From: Eleginops maclovinus
Lineage: Eukaryota > Chordata > Actinopteri > Perciformes > Eleginopidae
DNA length: 64,000 nucleotides
Assembly (NCBI RefSeq): GCF_036324505.1
Contig: NC_086352.1
Location: forward strand, 27,002,812 to 27,066,811
Direction: 5' to 3'
The notes below the pieces were generated by a model. That model saw only the letters and a list, made by a program, of their open reading frames with translations, was not told where the DNA came from and did not search any database. A program made the position numbers and the translations under genes. Below, piece after piece: positions 58,501 to 64,000 of the stretch (positions are counted from its first letter, which is position 1; each line of letters begins with the position of its first letter).

Positions 58501-60899
58501 ACCATATTAGCATAAACATGTCACATACATCCGAGTAACAGATTTTGGAGCGTTAACGCTTGGCGAGTGCACGTTGTGTAGGTTCCAATATCAGCCTAAT
58601 TTCCATTTAAAGGCATGCAAATGGGAGATAGACAGGAGAGATAGTGTAACAGCAAAGTAATTTGCAGTATAGCTACAAGGTTATTAGAAGCAGGGGCTCA
58701 TCTGAAAATAAAAGATAAGAACATGTTTTTTTATAAAATGCAAAGATCATTTTCATGGGCCGTAGAAAATTTTAATCAAGTATGGAAATGTATTTAGAAC
58801 AACAATGTTTAGGAAAATAACATATTTACACTAGGATGTACATTAATTAAATATCTTTAGTTGTATTTTCTACAAACACAGTTTTATTTCCCCAAATTGT
58901 GTCTGGTTAAACACACATTTGCTGCGAAATTTATTCAGTTGAGAATCTCAAGTAAAGATTGGAAACCTTCAAAGAGAGAGTGAAATGTTTTGAAGGTTAC
59001 TTAAGCTTAACAGCTGTTCAAAAATCTAAGTATGTATACATACATACATACAAGCTGTAAGTGGCTGTAATAACAAGAGCAACTTGTCAGCAGTAGATGC
59101 CAAGAAAATCTGATGTTTGATTTAAAAGCCAGTTTCTCAATGCATGGATTTACTGTTTGGATTTAGCGAAATGAACCGTAATATAACTTGTTTGGTTTGA
59201 AGGTCAAAGTCTTAGTCAGCAGTAGAAAAACGTTTGCCTTTGAGTGCCTTTGTGAAATAAAAAGTTATAGCTTTGAATTGACACTATAAAAATACTAATA
59301 GACTCGTTCTGGGCTTTGTACTTGCCCAAGCATTTACAAGCCGTTATTAAAATTCATCACTTTGAGGAGAACATAGAGGCCATTTTTTGCCACAAAAACA
59401 ATGTCAACTGAGCAGTATGGGATTATTGGTTTGGTTTTATAAGAATGTCTGTTTAAAGGATATGTCAGGTCGTCAGGTTCAGGTTCTGCATGTAGCAGCG
59501 TTATTCAAACCAGAGAGCACTTACTCACATCTTTCGGTAGTTTGGTCTAGATAAGTGAAAAATACATGAGAGGTACAATCAGGATTTTAGTTTCTGTACA
59601 CCAGGTCTAAAGCAAGTACTCTGATTTGAACCATTTCTTGTATTTACCCCAAATGTCTTTAGTATTTTCTCTAATTTACAACATTGTTGATCTGTTTCAA
59701 TTAACCGTAAGATGATCTCAGCTGAGTTTGCTGTATGATGACATATTTTACTGTAAACAAAAGTGATCAGTATGTTTTTCGAGCTAAAAATCATTACTTC
59801 TAGATGTGTGAGGACATCTGTTCGAACCAAAAATAAGAAATACAGAGAACCTGGAGACGTCAAATTGACAACTTGGACGCCATCATGGTTGCTACAAAAG
59901 AACATTGTGCTATGCAGTGTTGCTTTATGGAACCACCTCTCCATGAATATTAAACAAAGACAAAAGCATTTTTTCTTAAACAAAAGTTAAAGCAGCTTTT
60001 CATGGAGTGATTATAGTTCAAAAGGGTGGGAAATTGAACAATAGGCAAAGAGGGGTAGGAAGGTTTATGGGGTAGTTGTTATGGTTTTCATTTATGGTAG
60101 GTTTTCCTTTAAATTACAGACCCCATTGGACGTTTTAATCATGCTTTCCATTCTCTTTGATTTTTGCATCATGATAATCTTGTGCTTCTAAAGTCCTTAT
60201 AAAACAAGATTAAACTGTACTGTAAACATATCAAATCATCCGATCAACACCAAACCAACAACAACTTGCCATATAGAAACGAATGGGATGGATGACATGC
60301 ATCAGAAGTTTTGTTACACGGGGCATCTGGAACTGCTATGTCTCCAAATGTGTGCATGGGTGTTTGCGTTTTTGTGTGTGTGAGACTGACAGTTAGTCAA
60401 ACTGAGGGACAGGATGACTGATGACTACCGCCCCCTTCTTGGGCAGGTGAGTCTCCCAGCACTGATAATGAGGCTAAAGAGAAGGGGCTGCCATTCATTT
60501 GACTTCAAACCTCTACCGCACACAGGGAGTCGGACTTTGTGTGTGCCAGGAAGACACACACAAAGTTGTTGTTTGTTGATACTTTCTTTGTAGTCCAACT
60601 ATGTTTCCCTCAAGGTGAAATATCAGAGATGTGGGCACAAAGAAACTCTCCACAGCAGAGAAGTTGAACATGGCCACTTGACACTTTATCTTGTTCAGGG
60701 TTCCTTTCAGATTTAATGGAAACACTGTGGCTGAGGGACCAATTTCACATTCTGGAAGAGTTTTTCCAAGGTGAGCTACCACATACCTAAATATACTCAG
60801 GGACACTAACCATGCCCCTGTACACAAACTGTTTTCAAGAAAACAATATATGATGCCGGTTCTGTGTTCACAGTAAAAAAAAATACATGTTTTGTTTAA

Positions 60900-61582
60900 C
60901 CCATTTAAGCCGGGAAAGCGTTGCTGCATTTCTACATTAAAACCGGGAGCGCTGTTGCGTCATTCTACCATTGAAGCCATGAAAGCGGATAAGTCGTTTT
61001 CTGGTACAAGAGCTCTGTGGTATATTTTTGCATTAATTATCGGCCTCTTAGCCAATGAAATGCATCAGAATATACACGTGGCATTGTTTGGATTTTTTTC
61101 GAAAAATCATGGCCGACTTAGACTACTGCGGAGGGAATTCTGAAGTTAGTGAAGGTAGTGACGATCTGCACAGTGCTGATGACATTATTGCTGACTACTT
61201 TGAACCCGTCGAATCAATCGACCGGGATTTATGGTTAAAACATATGTTTGAAGACAACAACGATGATGACCATGAGTTTGAAGGTTTTGAAACCGAGTGG
61301 AGGACGGATAATTACTACTCTAATCCACAGAGTTTTTTCAACCGCTCCCCAGGAGTGAAAGTCGATTTACCTGCAGAGGCCACTCATGAAAGCCACAGCT
61401 GTAAGCTCTCAAATACTTTTTGCCTTTATTTCTATCTGCTACAGAGGCTGAGAAATCAATTATTTAGTAGGCGTTGACACAATTGCAGAATTTCCAGAAA
61501 CACTTTAGGTTTTAGGGGGTTCTTCTAAAACCGCCCATAGGTTTTCCACGCATTTTTTCCAGGCGTTTTAGGCCTAAATGGG
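60900..61582 (+). mobile_element. Deleted piggyBac-superfamily element with TTAA target duplication
   Basis: Ends CCCATTTAAGCC (left) and, reversed, CCCATTTAGGCC (right) form a 12-bp inverted repeat with one mismatch, starting CCC and flanked on both sides by TTAA (60896-60899 and 61583-61586). This is the piggyBac hallmark. The 683 bp inside retain only the 5' part of a transposase frame, so the copy is an internally deleted, non-autonomous form in a PRMT3 intron. Confidence 0.85.
61109..61477 (+). pseudogene. N-terminal fragment of a piggyBac transposase
   Basis: Starts MADLDYCGGNSEVSEGSDD, an acidic N-terminus typical of piggyBac transposases, and reaches SPGVKVDLPAEAT, resembling the conserved PG-x-VDLP segment at the start of the DDE domain region. 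Homology then stops and about 25 unrelated codons lead to a stop at 61475-61477. No catalytic Asp triad or Cys-rich zinc domain remains, so it cannot transpose on its own. An in-frame ATG upstream at 61055 is also open; the MADLD start looks better. Confidence 0.7.
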
Positions 61583-62959
61583 TTAAGTAAAAGTCAACAC
61601 TTTGTGTATTCTAAATGATGGGCTTTTCGTAAATTTTGTTTGTGCTTAATGTAGTGATGGCAATTTCTTACTTAGACCAAATACTTAAGTCCAGGCCCTT
61701 TCTTTTTAATCTTTATAGGCACAGGACTCCTGACATTACTACTGGTAACACATGGTTTGGTCACAACCTTTTTAGTTTTTCTGTGGTACAGAATGCTATT
61801 AATCACTACCTTCCTTTTTGCTCTCCACAATATTTCTTTTAAATAATCAGCTATCAAAGTGTTTTTGGAATATTTGTTTGTATTTTTGTTATATGGAACA
61901 GCTAAAATGATTGTTTTGTAAAGTTCTACGCTGATATGTTCATTCACATTACATGCTGCATGAGATACGCAGTGAACAGTAGCCACAAACGAAAAGCATT
62001 GTCGAGAACAATATTTCGGTTCCACATGCACAGGTACAGTCTTTTTTTTATTGCCGTTATAGTCTTGTTGTGTTTTGTCACTAGCATGTGATTTTCAATC
62101 ATCGAAGCTTTAGCTGTTAATGCTGACTCTGGTATTATCTAACTAAAGTTTGTTAAAGCCTAGTCTACTCATGTCCGTCTTTGGATGTCCATGCATTGAA
62201 CACCATCCATCTAGCAGGCCCATCACTGGTGATTGATCTTGGAGTGTCAATCTTTATTTAGCCTTTGGGGGACTCGGCTCTCCTTCTCTCTCCTACTCTC
62301 TTATCTGCTCTGGACTGTTTGTTTTTTCAGTGTGCTGAGGAAGAGAACCGATCAATGTCGTGAGTTATGAAATGACAGTGGTGCCGCTAAAGGCAGTCTC
62401 TCAAACACTGCCACAGCAGACAGACACTCATTTCCCCCCTTCTCCTCCTCCACCACCACAGATACACCATATTCATCACCCATCTTTGTCTATTAGCCCT
62501 GTAACCACTGTCTGTCAGCTCGCTTCAACAACTCTGACAACTGGACTCCTGTAAAATCCTTCATTTAGTTTTTTCTTTACATCCTTAATTTTCAGATAAG
62601 CAACATAGTTGTTTCATGATGAACACTTCCAGGGTTATTTATACAAACCATTTCCAGGTATATGGAAAATAGTACTCCGCTCTTTCTTCCTCAACCCCAA
62701 GCTTTTATTAATTCATTAGGTGTCATTGTTGGTATCAGTTTGCATCTATTCGTTTCATCTGTATGTGCAACCAATCCAGGGATGACACCTAACACAAGAA
62801 CACATGTGTACTTGCTTTTGTTAATTAATAGTTTTTCATCCCAGTATTTTAATTAACAAAACATGTGATGATAAATCAATTTTGTAGTAGTGATGCATTT
62901 TCGTTGCCAGTGAGCCCATGGCTCTCTCGATCAACAGAGCAGGGATCTGTAGACCTTTT

Positions 62960-63134
62960 TTTTTTTTTTTTTTGGGGGGCTTTTTTGCCTTTAATCGGAT
63001 AGGACAGTGGAGAGTGACAGGAAAGTGGGAGTGAGAGTCGGGGTGGGATCCGGAAAGGACCACGGGTCGGGAATCGAACCCGGGCCGCCGGCGTGCGGTG
63101 CAGGTGCCACAGCCAGTTGCGCCACGGCCGAGGC
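62960..63134 (-). mobile_element. tRNA-derived SINE with intact pol III boxes and target duplication
   Basis: On the minus strand the head carries an A box (TGGCGCAACTGG) and a B box (GGTTCGATTCC). An unrelated body follows, then an A-rich tail (poly-T at 62955-62973 on the plus strand). CTGTAGACCTTTT flanks both ends (62947-62959 and 63135-63147), a 13-bp target duplication. This is a SINE insertion, not a tRNA gene: the body has no acceptor stem or anticodon arm. Confidence 0.85.
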
Positions 63135-64000
63135 CTGTAGACCTTTTAATTAACATTCGTAGACCTTATATTTAAACGCATTTCAGATGAATTATACTGT
63201 TAACTGACATTAAACTAAACTGACTGTTCCAATATACCTTCTAGCTAAACTAGCGTAATGTTCTTAGTTAACATATCTTGTTTACCAAGTTTTTTCCCCT
63301 TCTTCATTTCTATTTATTTTGTCAATCCTATACCCCTACAAAGTAGATAAAGGTATACAAAGACTTTCAGTTCTCTGATGTGCAGGATGCTTATCTATTC
63401 TTAGTTACAGAATTCCCTCTTGAGCATCCCTGCCATTGCTTTGACCCAATTTGGCCATTCTGGAGAACATTAGAGGTATTAAACCAGGATCAAAGTCACA
63501 GCATGTTGAGGTAACATTATTCACCACACACACAGTTGTTGAAACACGATGGTTGGGTATAATGCAGAGAAGAACTGGGACATAAATGACAAGTGATTTT
63601 AAAATGATAATCCTTATGATTTCAGTTCAGATTGATGTTGAATAACACAGGTCCTTGAAATTTTGGGTCAGCAAACACTCTTTGGTCAAATATCCAACAA
63701 ATGGTCTTTTGGCAAAAAATACAGAAGTTGAATTGTATTTTTGTAAAACATTTAAATTATATTTTGTCATTTAAAATGTTTATTTAGAATCAGTGGATGT
63801 TCAATCTTCTACCCTCACATGGGAAATTCCATTTCTTAATATTTGTATTTTGAAAAAATAACATTTATTTAAAACACTATTTTTAAAACACTAATAAGCT
63901 CAATTCAATGGTGAAAAATGATAGAAAAAGTGATTAAATTGACACAGATGAACAACTTATCATCTGAGGCAAAAATAAATGAAGGAATTAGATACCCAAA

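Larger units (their letters stand above)
54055..64000 (-). other. PRMT3 intron running off the window
   Basis: At least 9.9 kb without the exon expected to encode the SAM-binding end and SEWM motif; I searched for it and did not find it. It contains the microsatellite at 55445-55580, the piggyBac derivative at 60900-61582 and the SINE at 62960-63134. A CG-containing block at 55640-55980 may be a regulatory element. Confidence 0.7.

Noticed and set aside
63020..63134. Possible tRNA gene on the minus strand
   Set aside because: A and B boxes are present but no cloverleaf closes, and flanking duplications plus an A-rich tail show a SINE.

Overview
This window is vertebrate nuclear DNA, almost certainly from a ray-finned (teleost, probably percomorph) fish. 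The evidence is short exons with GT/AG borders between kilobase-scale introns, many long (CA)n/(GT)n microsatellites, and fish-type mobile elements: a Tol2-like hAT MITE, a deleted piggyBac element, a solo LTR and a tRNA-derived SINE. There are no prokaryotic operons, no CRISPR array and no phage. Most long open frames in the window are microsatellite translations or chance frames.

Two protein-coding genes can be read exon by exon, both on the minus strand. SLC6A5 (glycine transporter GlyT2) runs from its start codon at 23838-23840 to its stop at 5110-5112. I resolve 16 coding exons whose phases all join, giving a predicted protein of 783 residues. PRMT3 (protein arginine methyltransferase 3) enters from the right edge. 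Only its last six exons, about 200 C-terminal residues, lie in the window (54054 down to the stop at 27834-27836); the N-terminal zinc finger and SAM-binding half lie beyond base 64000. PRMT3 followed by SLC6A5 on one strand is the arrangement of human 11p15.1, so this is a conserved neighbourhood and not a novel cluster.

Layout, left to right: 1-5109 is SLC6A5 3' UTR or flank with no recognisable gene. 5110-23840 is SLC6A5, with microsatellites in introns 1, 4, 5-side, 10, 11 and 14 and MITEs in introns 7 and 15. About 23.9-27.8 kb is the interval between the genes, holding the SLC6A5 promoter and candidate enhancers. 27834 to the right edge is PRMT3, mostly intron, carrying the solo LTR, dispersed repeats, an inverted GT/CA microsatellite pair, the piggyBac derivative and the SINE.

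The two genes do not form a pathway: SLC6A5 refills glycine terminals at inhibitory synapses, and PRMT3 is a cytosolic ribosome-associated methyltransferase. I found no undescribed biological system. The points most worth a second look are the SLC6A5 start codon sitting as the last three bases of exon 1, a 113-nt exon closed in by two UG-repeat tracts, an RE1/NRSE-like site in intron 1, and the deleted piggyBac element with intact TTAA borders.
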